DNA of 20,075 nt from a virus, in IMG/VR virus record IMGVR_UViG_3300031999_001845, positions 1-20,075 of that record; one strand, given 5' to 3'. Below are positions 12,694 to 19,903 of the stretch, in pieces. A model generated the notes under the pieces. It had not been told where the DNA came from, did not search any database, and saw nothing but the letters and a program-made list of their open reading frames with translations. Positions within the stretch are counted from its first letter, which is position 1, and each line of letters starts with the position of its first letter. Both the position numbers and the translations under genes were made by a program.

Positions 12694-13317
12694 ATGGGAT
12701 TGTTTTGGAAGCAATTGAGTTCGAAGACCCTGCTGTTCCGTGCTAATGGAACAGACCAGGGTACATATTACTTGGACGGCAAGCCATATTGCTTACAGCC
12801 TATATGCGAGAAGTGGTTCTCTGGCTATGAGTTCTGTGCGCAGCAAGCGGGCATGGGTACAAGCCACCTTGGAGAAGGGCGCTGCAAGTTCCATACCAAG
12901 GCCAGTGCAGAAGATATAGCGACAATGGGGCGCTATGAGGCTGTAGTAGAAGGTGAGTTGCGCGCCCATTACGAGAACTTCGTAACAGACCCAAGGTTGT
13001 TAGATATCACGCCAGAGTTATCACTTCAGAGGACACTGCTGGCGCAAGCAATGCGGGCATTCAATGATGACCCAACAGCAGTAGATTCTAAGTACATCCT
13101 TGGCCTGATACGCGACGTAGTGGAATCTGTTGCCAAGATAGAGAAGATACAAAGTCAGCAAGTTCTGACAGCAGCCACAGCTAGGTTCATGATAAGCAAG
13201 GCAATAGAGGTGGCGCGTGACTTCATCCCAGAGATGCTGATGGCTGACTTCATAGTAAGGTGGCGCAATGAGGTAGAAGCACCAGCACTATTGACAGGAC
13301 AGGTAATAAACCAATGA
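12694..13317 (+). CDS. Cys/His protein in small-terminase position
   Basis: 207 aa. N-terminal Cys/His cluster: C33, C38, C48, H58, C64, H67, the last part reading SHLGEGRCKFH, a pattern seen in phage proteins encoded next to terminases, which usually read GxCxxHGG. The rest is helical (about 75-200) with no catalytic motif. Context supports a small terminase or DNA-recognition role: it lies in the packaging block, three genes before the large subunit. The preceding 60 nt hold no clear gene; GGGG at 12680-12683 is a distant RBS, so the start is moderately sure. The stop overlaps the next ATG. Confidence 0.6.
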   Translation: MGLFWKQLSSKTLLFRANGTDQGTYYLDGKPYCLQPICEKWFSGYEFCAQQAGMGTSHLGEGRCKFHTKASAEDIATMGRYEAVVEGELRAHYENFVTDPRLLDITPELSLQRTLLAQAMRAFNDDPTAVDSKYILGLIRDVVESVAKIEKIQSQQVLTAATARFMISKAIEVARDFIPEMLMADFIVRWRNEVEAPALLTGQVINQ

Positions 13318-14426
13318 AATACACGCAAGAGTTGCTTATACAACTAGATGCTATACAAGAATCCATTAAGCACCTTCCTGGCATGCATGACCAATTTACG
13401 CATGATCCTACCAAGGGTAGGCAAGTAGAAGGAGGCACTACAGGAGCGCGTTTCGCTGCACACATACCAGTAGTTGCTCCGGGCGCAGACAATGAAACAA
13501 AACGGGCGGCCATGAAGGAATCTGGTTTGATGGATTTGTATGAGAACGATCCGGAAGCTAGGGCATTTTATCAGATGATGGCTCACTACACCCAGGGTTA
13601 TTACCAAGGCATACGCGGTATTGGGACGCAATTGATGGAAGGAACTTACATTCAAAATGTCGCGAGAGGATTGGCAAACAGGGACAGTGAATTTGTAAAT
13701 GCACGGTATGTAGCGATGCAAAAGGCTCTTATTGCTGAAACTGGCAGACACTATACTGAATTTGAAATAGCGGGTCTGTTGAGCCGAGACCCAGAAAATA
13801 GCACGCAAGAGAAGGCAGTAGCTATAGCTAGGCGCGTGAGGGATGAATTCCCAGTACCAGACAAATACTATAAGAAGGCGGCCAAGGCATCTGAGGGGTA
13901 TTGGGGTACTGGCAACAATGTATTCGGACCGGACGGGCAGAAAATCAAGAAGACTAAGATGACTACTGCTGAGGTAGCAGGACGCATGGAAACATTGAAG
14001 GAAGTTATGGAGGCCTCCATTCCTCAGGATGCACCCATTTATCGAGGAATAATTGAACCTCATGAGGACACTGCAAAGATATTGAAGGAGTTTGCGCCTG
14101 GTTCTGAGCACATAATGGGCCCAACCAGTTTTACATCCAGTGCTGAGATGGGTAATCAATTCGCGGATGGCACTATCAAAGGTTCAATGAGCCCACGAGT
14201 ACCATCAGTCCAAGCAGGTTGGATTATAGAGATTGCCCCTGGAGCACGAGCACTAGACATAAATGCAATATCAACCTTCCCACAGGGTGAGGTTTTGGCT
14301 ATGGGAAGGTTCAAGGTCAAAAGTGCGATCGCGCCAGTTGAGGCTACAGATGCTCATGGTCACATAGTGCTAGAATATCTAGGAATACCAGAGTTGGAAA
14401 AGTTTCCTGTCAAGGAGGCAAAGTGA
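13314..14426 (+). CDS. R-S-E class mono-ADP-ribosyltransferase with N-terminal HLPG tag
   Basis: 370 aa. The C-terminal third carries the bacterial-toxin-type R-S-E motifs in order: R244 in PIYRG; the S-T-S-like SFTSS (272-276) followed by MGNQFA; and QGEVL, where Q324-x-E326 fits the Q/E-x-E catalytic motif with E326 catalytic. Such enzymes move ADP-ribose from NAD+ to a target protein; Q-x-E is typical of C3-like enzymes. The N terminus has KHLPGxHxQxxHDPTK (19-34), also present in the protein at 17762, preceded by similar LDxIQE helices. A helical region of about 180 residues lies between. Lying between the small-terminase-like and terminase genes, it could be a head-packaged effector like T4 Alt (inference). 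Confidence 0.8.
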   Translation: MKYTQELLIQLDAIQESIKHLPGMHDQFTHDPTKGRQVEGGTTGARFAAHIPVVAPGADNETKRAAMKESGLMDLYENDPEARAFYQMMAHYTQGYYQGIRGIGTQLMEGTYIQNVARGLANRDSEFVNARYVAMQKALIAETGRHYTEFEIAGLLSRDPENSTQEKAVAIARRVRDEFPVPDKYYKKAAKASEGYWGTGNNVFGPDGQKIKKTKMTTAEVAGRMETLKEVMEASIPQDAPIYRGIIEPHEDTAKILKEFAPGSEHIMGPTSFTSSAEMGNQFADGTIKGSMSPRVPSVQAGWIIEIAPGARALDINAISTFPQGEVLAMGRFKVKSAIAPVEATDAHGHIVLEYLGIPELEKFPVKEAK

Positions 14427-14614
14427 TGGACCTGTTTGATAAATTGGGTGTTGACGTCCCACCTATTGGTGTATCTATAGAAGATCCAGCATTGGTAAAG
14501 CAGTTGAAGCGTGAATGGGAAAAAGTGCAAGGATTGCTAGCGAATAAAGCGGCCCAAGCATCTGAGAACATAGGTGCATTAACAAAGGCGCTCAAACAGT
14601 TCCCCAAGAGATAG
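14426..14614 (+). CDS. small helical protein before terminase
   Basis: 62 aa from the ATG at 14426, which overlaps the previous TGA; AAGGAGG at 14412-14418 is 7 nt upstream, favouring it over the adjacent GTG at 14423. An N-terminal Pro-containing stretch is followed by one long amphipathic helix (ALVKQLKREWEKVQGLLANK). Not recognised. It sits 5 nt before the large terminase and could be an accessory packaging protein. Confidence 0.65.
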   Translation: MDLFDKLGVDVPPIGVSIEDPALVKQLKREWEKVQGLLANKAAQASENIGALTKALKQFPKR

Positions 14615-14619
14615 TTACA

Positions 14620-16110
14620 ATGGCAGTAGCAGAGTATACAACCATATCCGACTTGTTCAATTATGCCCTGGCACAGACCAAGGCAGAGTATATCCTTCCT
14701 GTGCCTGCCGTCCAATGGATAAGCGACAACTACATAGACCCAATCTCCAAACGTCTCATCAAGTTAGAGGACTATCAACGCAGGATCCTCCGCCACGCGC
14801 TACAGATGGATCACAATGGTTACAGCCGATACAACATGGTAGTATGGTCACAGCCAAAGAAGAGTGGCAAGACAGCTATAGCAGGTGCAGTAGGAGCCTG
14901 GGTGGCGGTTGAGGTGGAAAGTCCTAATGAGATATCCTGTGTTGCCAACAACCTGGAGCAAGGCACTGGACGTGTATTCGCTGCCATGGTTCCTACGCTT
15001 GAGTCGTTAGGCTGGACTGTTCCCACAAGTCCCACTGGCACGATGGCATATGGTTCTAATGGTAGTGTTGCCAAGGCCATTACCACTAACTATAGAGGAG
15101 CAGCAGGTGGTAATCAGGGCATCAGCTTGTGGTCTGAGTTGTGGGCTTACTCTGGTGAACGTCTACAACGTCTATGGGAAGAGATGACGCCACCTCCCAC
15201 CCGGCGCTTCCGCATGCGCTGGGTAGAGACCTACGCAGGCTTCCGTTCTGAGAGCTTGCTGCTATATAACATGTACAAGCGAATCTTTGCCGATGATACG
15301 GAGAAGACGCTAAATCCTGGCGTGGTTAAGCTATGGCACGACTTGCCTGTGTATGGGTTGGAGGATGATCGCCTGCTTGTCTTCTGGGATCACACTGCTC
15401 GCATGCCCTGGCAGACAATGGAGTATTATCAGAGCCAGGAAGTCCAGTTGCGCACCAATGCCTTCCTACGCCTCCACAAGAACCAATGGGTAGATAGCGA
15501 CGAGTCCTTTATCACACTGGACATGTGGAACAACAGTTGCCGTAGGGAAGGGCCATTGCCAGTCAAAGCAACCTATGCCATCGATGGCAGCAAGAACGGT
15601 GACTGCACTGCCTTAGTAGGATGCGTCAAAGAGGGAGAGGTAGTCCATACCACAGATGTAAGGATATGGGAGCCACGCGGTCAAGAAGTAGACCAGAATG
15701 ATGTCATGCGTGTCATTCTTGAGTTGCACAAGGCTGGCTTGTTGCAGCCACCCTTGTACTATGACCCATACCAATTAGTAAAGATGGCACAGGACTTGCG
15801 ACTCAAAGGAGTAAAGTGCGAGGAATTCAGCCAGGGAGCGGAGCGTGTCAAGGCAGACACCTTCCTGTATAAGATGTACAAGACTGGTGCCATCGTCAAT
15901 TGGGCCCATCCACAGTTGCGCCAGCACGTCCTGGCAGCATCTGCCATCAAGGTAGGTCGGGATGACGAGGAATACCGTATCATCAAGCCTATAGTAGCAG
16001 AGGACGAGGAACATAGGAAAGTTGACGCCGTAGTGGCGCAGTCCATGGCAGCATACAAGGCATATACGCGCAAGGACACTAGTGGTGGCTGGGCTTTGAG
16101 TGGAATGTAA
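14620..16110 (+). CDS. terL: terminase large subunit
   Basis: ATP-driven DNA packaging motor and headful or site nuclease, docking at the portal of the procapsid. Seen in 496 aa: Walker A-like QPKKSGKT (78-85), an adenine-binding region near DYQRR upstream, Walker-B strand GISLWSELW with catalytic-type E173, then a C-terminal RNase H-like nuclease domain opening with YAIDGSKNGDCTALVG (D322) and later acidic candidates in YYDPYQ and RKVDAVV. Length is typical of TerL (450-600). The position preceding the Glu in Walker B is Ser, not the usual Asp. Order after the ADP-ribosyltransferase and a 62-aa protein is unusual but compact. Confidence 0.92.
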   Translation: MAVAEYTTISDLFNYALAQTKAEYILPVPAVQWISDNYIDPISKRLIKLEDYQRRILRHALQMDHNGYSRYNMVVWSQPKKSGKTAIAGAVGAWVAVEVESPNEISCVANNLEQGTGRVFAAMVPTLESLGWTVPTSPTGTMAYGSNGSVAKAITTNYRGAAGGNQGISLWSELWAYSGERLQRLWEEMTPPPTRRFRMRWVETYAGFRSESLLLYNMYKRIFADDTEKTLNPGVVKLWHDLPVYGLEDDRLLVFWDHTARMPWQTMEYYQSQEVQLRTNAFLRLHKNQWVDSDESFITLDMWNNSCRREGPLPVKATYAIDGSKNGDCTALVGCVKEGEVVHTTDVRIWEPRGQEVDQNDVMRVILELHKAGLLQPPLYYDPYQLVKMAQDLRLKGVKCEEFSQGAERVKADTFLYKMYKTGAIVNWAHPQLRQHVLAASAIKVGRDDEEYRIIKPIVAEDEEHRKVDAVVAQSMAAYKAYTRKDTSGGWALSGM

Positions 16111-16111
16111 G

Positions 16112-16216
16112 ATGGAGCTAGACTTGCCCTATAGTATCAACGCTGCGCGTATGAAATCTTTGATTATAGGTGAGTTACACCTTATATGCGTAAACTATTA
16201 CCTTTGCATTAGCTAG
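16112..16216 (+). CDS. short uncertain ORF, possibly frameshifted
   Basis: 34 codons starting 2 nt after the terminase stop, with only a weak RBS. Just before its TAG, a +1 shift would continue into another open frame to 16277 ending with PNLIGIDRSYKKCAL, a protein-like stretch without its own start codon. This may be a decayed or frameshifted gene of about 55 aa. Not recognised; low support. Confidence 0.25.
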   Translation: MELDLPYSINAARMKSLIIGELHLICVNYYLCIS

Positions 16217-16285
16217 GGCTGTTGGCGGACCAAATCTCATAGGAATTGATAGGTCCTATAAGAAGTGTGCATTGTAGGCTTGATT

Positions 16286-16447
16286 ATGAATGAGACAACA
16301 CGGCGCAAGATAAGCGAAGCTCTCAAAGAAAGAGGGCGTTTAAGTAGGAACCTTAATAGACTTTTGACTGAGGTATTAGAACAGCAAAGCGATGCGTCAG
16401 AAGAACTATTACGTGACTATGAAGATTCTCATATTGAATGGTTGTGA
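16286..16447 (+). CDS. small protein with NUMOD3-like motif, ends at in-frame TGA
   Basis: 53 aa from the ATG at 16286 (TAGG 7 nt upstream); a GTG at 16265 is less likely. The start NETTRRKISEALKERGR resembles the NUMOD3 DNA-binding motif of phage homing endonucleases (SEETRRKISEALKGR type), but no nuclease domain follows. The same reading frame remains open for 91 codons after the TGA, so this may be the front part of a 145-codon gene. Confidence 0.5.
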   Translation: MNETTRRKISEALKERGRLSRNLNRLLTEVLEQQSDASEELLRDYEDSHIEWL

Positions 16448-16723
16448 TTTACAGAAAAGGAGCGCGCAGCGGAGACTAGACTAAGTAAAGAACGCAAGCA
16501 AGCCAACTGTTGCAAGGCTGGCATTAAAAGATGCCAATGGTGGTATAAGAAGAACGTAAAAGAGTTAGAGAGTCTGAAGAAACGACAAGAAAAGTTGATA
16601 GAAGCGCAGAATGGGCTAGAAAATAAAATAAGGGAGTGCAAGGCTGAGGCTGCTATATGGGAGCAAAAGGAAGCTGCACGGAAACAAGCCAAGCGTAATA
16701 GAGGTCGTGGTAGCGTAGTATGA
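16448..16723 (+). pseudogene. open continuation after in-frame TGA (coiled-coil rich)
   Basis: 91 sense codons in the same frame as the preceding 53-aa gene, ending at a TGA that overlaps the next gene's ATG. There is no ATG or GTG in the first part, so it lacks its own start. The product is very rich in Lys, Glu and Arg with heptad-like stretches (VKELESLKKRQEKLIEAQ), i.e. a coiled coil, and a basic end. Best read as the back half of a gene interrupted by a nonsense codon, or reached by TGA read-through; a sequencing error is also possible. Confidence 0.5.
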
Positions 16724-16953
16724 GAGTGAAATTAGAGGATACGCACGACAGTAATTGGATACCAGTTAGTTCTGACTTGATGGAGCGACTGGAAAAGAAA
16801 GGCATGTCTTCAGAAGAATTACATGCTGCTGCCATAGTTCATGGCACGTTAGTAATGGTAGCACTTAAGAAGGCAGGTACGTATAAACAGGTCGTACGTC
16901 TTATACAGCAGGCTATGTCTAAGGGTATAACGATTGAGATGGACGATGACTGA
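16720..16953 (+). CDS. hypothetical protein (77 aa)
   Basis: ATG overlaps the preceding TGA (ATGA). Acidic, helical product with an IPVSSDLMERLEKKGMSSEEL segment and an acidic C terminus (EMDDD). Not recognised. The size and helix pattern would suit a small regulator, but no helix-turn-helix is clear. The stop overlaps the following initiator-like gene. Confidence 0.6.
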   Translation: MRVKLEDTHDSNWIPVSSDLMERLEKKGMSSEELHAAAIVHGTLVMVALKKAGTYKQVVRLIQQAMSKGITIEMDDD

Positions 16954-17566
16954 CCATAATTGTAAATACCTCAAGCGAGCGGGCGCGTCAAGAACTGCGG
17001 ACATCAATCACATAATGATAAGACAGGATCTCCTAGGCAAATATGGAGAAGCGGCGGCTTATGTGTTTGGGGTGGCACTCGCTCTAAGCAACTGGCACCA
17101 CACTAGGCAAAACAAGAGATGCTATCTGGCGCATTTCTCTTATAAAGATATGATGCGTCTCAGTAGATATAGTCGCAAGGTTGTATATTCAGCATTAGGC
17201 GTATTAGTAGATACACCATTGTTGACGCGTTGTGGTGGTAGTCGTGGGCATGAAATGTCGTATGAGGTGGATCGAGAAGACAATAATGGAGCCACTCATA
17301 ATAATATCAAAGTAGATCTTCGTTTCCTAGACGATATGCCATGGAAGCATGCACGTCATCACTATCTTATAGTAGCAACTAAGGAAGCAAAAGCAGAAAA
17401 TCACAACACTACGTCGGACAAAGAACGCAAGTTTACTTCTGTATCTAGTGAGGAACGCAAGTTTACTTCTAGTGGGCGCAAGTTTACTTCGAATAGCAAC
17501 GCAAGTTTACTTCGAACAATGAACGCAAGTTTACTTCGACGCACCCAAAAGCCTAGTCAAATATAG
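16946..17566 (+). CDS. winged-helix, replication-initiator-like protein
   Basis: 206 aa from the ATG at 16946 (a TTG four codons upstream is less likely). Residues about 20-95 resemble a winged helix: YGEAAAYVFGVALAL helix, then FSYKDMMRLSRYSRKVVYSALGVL as a recognition-type helix pair, then a short wing. The C-terminal 60 residues are low in structure and encoded by five DNA direct repeats. The combination, a DNA-binding protein with repeats in its own 3' coding region followed by AT-rich DNA, recalls lambda O and plasmid Rep genes. The assignment as initiator is inference; a plain transcription regulator is the alternative. Confidence 0.5.
   Translation: MTDHNCKYLKRAGASRTADINHIMIRQDLLGKYGEAAAYVFGVALALSNWHHTRQNKRCYLAHFSYKDMMRLSRYSRKVVYSALGVLVDTPLLTRCGGSRGHEMSYEVDREDNNGATHNNIKVDLRFLDDMPWKHARHHYLIVATKEAKAENHNTTSDKERKFTSVSSEERKFTSSGRKFTSNSNASLLRTMNASLLRRTQKPSQI
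17426..17537. repeat. five direct repeats (iteron-like)
   Basis: CGCAAGTTTACTTC occurs perfectly at 17426-17439, 17456-17469, 17477-17490, 17500-17513 and 17524-17537 (start-to-start 30, 21, 23, 24 nt). Each contains the dyad AAGTnnACTT. Copies 1-3 are read as RKFTS and copies 4-5 in another frame as ASLL, so the DNA, not the peptide, is conserved. This suggests protein-binding iterons. Confidence 0.8.
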
Positions 17567-17761
17567 GCATTTTATAGGAGGAATTTGAACTAAATGACAA
17601 CTAGCAAGCCATCAAATTTTCCCCTAAAGCTATATAGCATATAGAGAACGTTCTATGTTCTAGCTATTTCGATAAATCGAGTGCAGCCAAGAGCAGGCTG
17701 CGCCAGAAGTGCGTAGCATTTAGACTGAAGAGACAGATACTGAGATCCAGGAGAGAGACCG
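17567..17761. other. AT-rich non-coding region, candidate origin segment
   Basis: 195 nt between the initiator-like gene and the next gene. The first ~110 nt are AT-rich. A perfect palindrome AGAACGTTCT lies at 17645-17654. A hairpin GTGCAGCC/GGCTGCGC (one G-T pair, 7-nt loop) lies at 17681-17703 without a T-run. A 16-codon frame (17594-17644) behind AGGAGG is too short to call. Next to the iterons this resembles an unwinding region; function is inferred. Confidence 0.4.
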
Positions 17762-18196
17762 ATGGGCGCACAAGAGACGCTTGCCAAGTTAGATAGCATA
17801 CAGGAACCCCTCAAACACCTACCAGGTCAACACGCTCAACAATCCCATGATCCTACCAAGGATATGAGTGCGGCGGAAACCAAGCGCATTATACAAGATA
17901 TACCAGATGACATGCGTAGTATATACAATTCAAACTATGAAAGGATCAATTCAACTACAGGCACATGGAACTTGCCCAAAGACAAGAAAGTTGAATTAGC
18001 CATTCATGATACGATAGATGATATATTGCAGGGTAGTAGAGATCTTGATGAGGCAACAGAGAGCATTCAAGACATGCAAGAAGACGATACTAGGTATACA
18101 GGTGTGGGGTATTCATATAGCAAGGCCGTTGCATTGTACGCCATCAAAGTCGCTAAGCAAAATGCGGCATTTGACCCATATGCAGTAGCAGTATGA
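17762..18196 (+). CDS. small protein with N-terminal HLPG tag
   Basis: 144 aa; AGGAG about 7 nt upstream of the ATG. The N terminus (LAKLDSIQEPLKHLPGQHAQ, then QSHDPTK) matches the N terminus of the ADP-ribosyltransferase at 13314. The rest is acidic and helical and has no recognisable catalytic motif; it lacks the R-S-E residues. It could be a second tagged effector, an inhibitor of host functions, or a head-internal protein. The shared tag suggests a common destination. Confidence 0.7.
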   Translation: MGAQETLAKLDSIQEPLKHLPGQHAQQSHDPTKDMSAAETKRIIQDIPDDMRSIYNSNYERINSTTGTWNLPKDKKVELAIHDTIDDILQGSRDLDEATESIQDMQEDDTRYTGVGYSYSKAVALYAIKVAKQNAAFDPYAVAV

Positions 18197-18333
18197 AGGT
18201 CGAGTATAGGCAAACTTATGCATCCCATACAATCTCCTATCCTCCAACAGCACTATAATTCAGTTGCATAGTAGGAAGCACCAAACAGTCCATTAGGCCC
18301 AGGCTAGTTTAGTAGAACAGGAGGGTATGACCA

Positions 18334-18951
18334 ATGGCACAAGACACCAGCCAAGCAGTACCTGCTACCAACTGGACCTACCGATGGCTCGGAGGCAAAT
18401 GGCGCTGTGGTAGATGCAACAAGCCAGTGCACCATAGTGATACCACTGACGTGAATGACGTGTGCAAGTGCGATATGTCATCACTGCCCATACAGCAACC
18501 AGGCTACACCCAGGGTTGGGTATGCCCGGTGTGCCATAACGTGTATGTGTACTGGGTGGCACAGTGCTGGGAGTGCAAGGAGCGCACGGCCAGGGAGCGG
18601 GTGGCAAGCACAGATAAGCCAACGCAGGTACATGCAGATTGGGATGAGACTCGGTTGCTGCGCGAGGAGAACACTGGGCTGCGCGAGAGCAAGGTAGTTA
18701 TGGAGAAGATGATATATAGAATGGAGCTACTGGTAAAGCAAGCTATACAGATCATAGGCTGCGACTTTCCAGCAGACGTGATTAGCTTAGAGGCGCATAG
18801 TCATCGGATGTGGCTCTTGAATGCTAGAGCAGCAGTGGATACAGAGGAAGATACAGAAGATGTGGTGGGCCATGATCATCCCTGGCCTCCTAATGAGATA
18901 CCCGCTAGCAATGTCTGGCCTACAGTGATTAGCACTCCAGGGAGGATATAG
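18334..18951 (+). CDS. zinc-ribbon protein with coiled coil
   Basis: 205 aa; AGGAGGG at 18319-18325 is 8 nt before this ATG (an ATG at 18327 is too close). Seen: CGRC with CKC in the first ribbon, then CPVC and CWEC in a second (about 64-84), followed by a helical charged segment (LLREENTGLRESKVVMEKM) suggesting a coiled coil, and an acidic, Pro-rich tail. Zinc-binding plus coiled coil fits a DNA- or protein-scaffolding role. The 137 nt before it hold no gene; a lone TATAAT at 18254-18259 has no matching -35. Confidence 0.65.
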   Translation: MAQDTSQAVPATNWTYRWLGGKWRCGRCNKPVHHSDTTDVNDVCKCDMSSLPIQQPGYTQGWVCPVCHNVYVYWVAQCWECKERTARERVASTDKPTQVHADWDETRLLREENTGLRESKVVMEKMIYRMELLVKQAIQIIGCDFPADVISLEAHSHRMWLLNARAAVDTEEDTEDVVGHDHPWPPNEIPASNVWPTVISTPGRI

Positions 18952-18952
18952 T

Positions 18953-19651
18953 ATGACCAAGATGATAGGCCATGCGGAAGTAGTGGAACAGAAAGTGTTC
19001 AACATCCGGCAACGTACTGGGGACGGCCACATAGTAGAGTATGCGGTGGCGGCTAATGACCTACAGCAAGCCTTGGCCGACCTGAAAGTGCACCATGCAT
19101 ATGAGGATGCTAGCATAGAGGGCGTGTCACAGATGATGGAGTTTGATGCTGTGCTAGTGCGGCGGTGGGTCAAGGTAGCGCAAGCACCTATACCAGTAGT
19201 AGGTGAATGTTATGCTCCTACAGCAGATATCAAGCTGCCAGATGCAGCGCCATCACCCATAACCAGCCGCCGATGGTTCCCAAGCCAGGAGAGTGGTGGA
19301 TGGGTGGTAAGGGACAGCAATACCTCATATGTAGTAGCTGACATGGACGTGGGTGCCACAGATGAGGTTACCAGGAGCCAGGCCTATCTGGTGGCAATGG
19401 CACCACGCCTGGCGGAAGTAGCGCTCAAGGCGGTGAGGTTCCTGAGCCATAAGGAAGCACAGACGCGCCATCAGGCAAGGACGCTGGCTAGGGAGATATT
19501 CCAGGTGCTGGCCGATGCGGGCATAGTATCCCAAGAAGACATGAAGGAACTTGACATGCCAGCAGCGCACTCGACGCCCAGGCCGGAGCCGCCTGAGCCG
19601 CAGCCGGTTGTTGCAGGCAGTGGCACGTGGCAACCAGGAGACCCATACTGA
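18953..19651 (+). CDS. hypothetical protein with Pro-rich tail
   Basis: 232 aa; GGGAGG 7 nt upstream and 1 nt after the previous stop. The N-terminal ~80 residues look like a small alpha/beta domain (strands VVEQKVFNIRQ and HIVEYAVAA, helix QQALADLKVHHAY). A second region (about 105-190) ends in a long helix, and the tail is Pro/Glu-rich (RPEPPEPQP). Not recognised; no metal or nucleotide motif visible. Confidence 0.65.
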   Translation: MTKMIGHAEVVEQKVFNIRQRTGDGHIVEYAVAANDLQQALADLKVHHAYEDASIEGVSQMMEFDAVLVRRWVKVAQAPIPVVGECYAPTADIKLPDAAPSPITSRRWFPSQESGGWVVRDSNTSYVVADMDVGATDEVTRSQAYLVAMAPRLAEVALKAVRFLSHKEAQTRHQARTLAREIFQVLADAGIVSQEDMKELDMPAAHSTPRPEPPEPQPVVAGSGTWQPGDPY

Positions 19652-19805
19652 TGGCTGGTGCCCTGAGTGCGGTGGCGCTAGTTTATTATTAGTAGGCGAG
19701 AAGCGCATGATAGAGAAGCAGATGAAGTGCCAGGATCGTTGGCGCAAGAGTGTGCTGTACGCTATGGCGAAGGAAAGCGACAAGCCAAAGGAGGCCAAGA
19801 GATGA
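19620..19805 (+). CDS. small Cys-containing protein
   Basis: About 61 aa from a GTG at 19620; the frame is open further upstream, and earlier TTG starts are possible, so the start is uncertain. WCPECGG near the N terminus is a zinc-knuckle half and one further Cys lies 27 residues on (MKCQDRW). The rest is basic and helical. It overlaps the end of the preceding gene, and its stop overlaps the next ATG. Confidence 0.5.
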   Translation: MARGNQETHTDGWCPECGGASLLLVGEKRMIEKQMKCQDRWRKSVLYAMAKESDKPKEAKR

Positions 19806-19903
19806 CTACAGCGGTACGGTGGATGTTGGGACTGGTGCTGGTATTGCTATTGTTTCTGATGCTAAGTGCTGCCTTCTGGGTGGTAGGACAGGTGGCGCAA
19901 TGA
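19802..19903 (+). CDS. 33-aa single-pass membrane protein
   Basis: ATGA overlap with the previous gene and AAGGAGG upstream. Residues about 7-29 (from WMLGLVLVLLLFLML onward) form one strongly hydrophobic helix preceded by an Arg, i.e. a small integral membrane protein. A role in lysis (holin-like or spanin-like) or superinfection exclusion is possible; nothing proves one. Its TGA overlaps the next ATG. Confidence 0.6.
   Translation: MTTAVRWMLGLVLVLLLFLMLSAAFWVVGQVAQ

Noticed and set aside
13344-14159. 271-codon minus-strand frame opposite the ADP-ribosyltransferase
   Set aside because: The translation is low-complexity-like with no motifs or RBS. The + strand gene has clear R-S-E motifs. 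It serves as a control showing that register-aligned antisense frames can stay open by codon bias.
17426-17537. CRISPR array
   Set aside because: Repeats are only 14 nt with irregular 7-16 nt gaps, lie inside a coding sequence, and no cas genes are present.
17594-17644. 16-codon ORF behind AGGAGG
   Set aside because: Too short, the RBS spacing is long (11 nt), and the peptide has no features; it may be chance in the AT-rich region.
18254-18259. TATAAT as a promoter for the 18334 gene
   Set aside because: No recognisable -35 at 16-18 nt spacing; in AT-rich intergenic DNA this alone is weak evidence.
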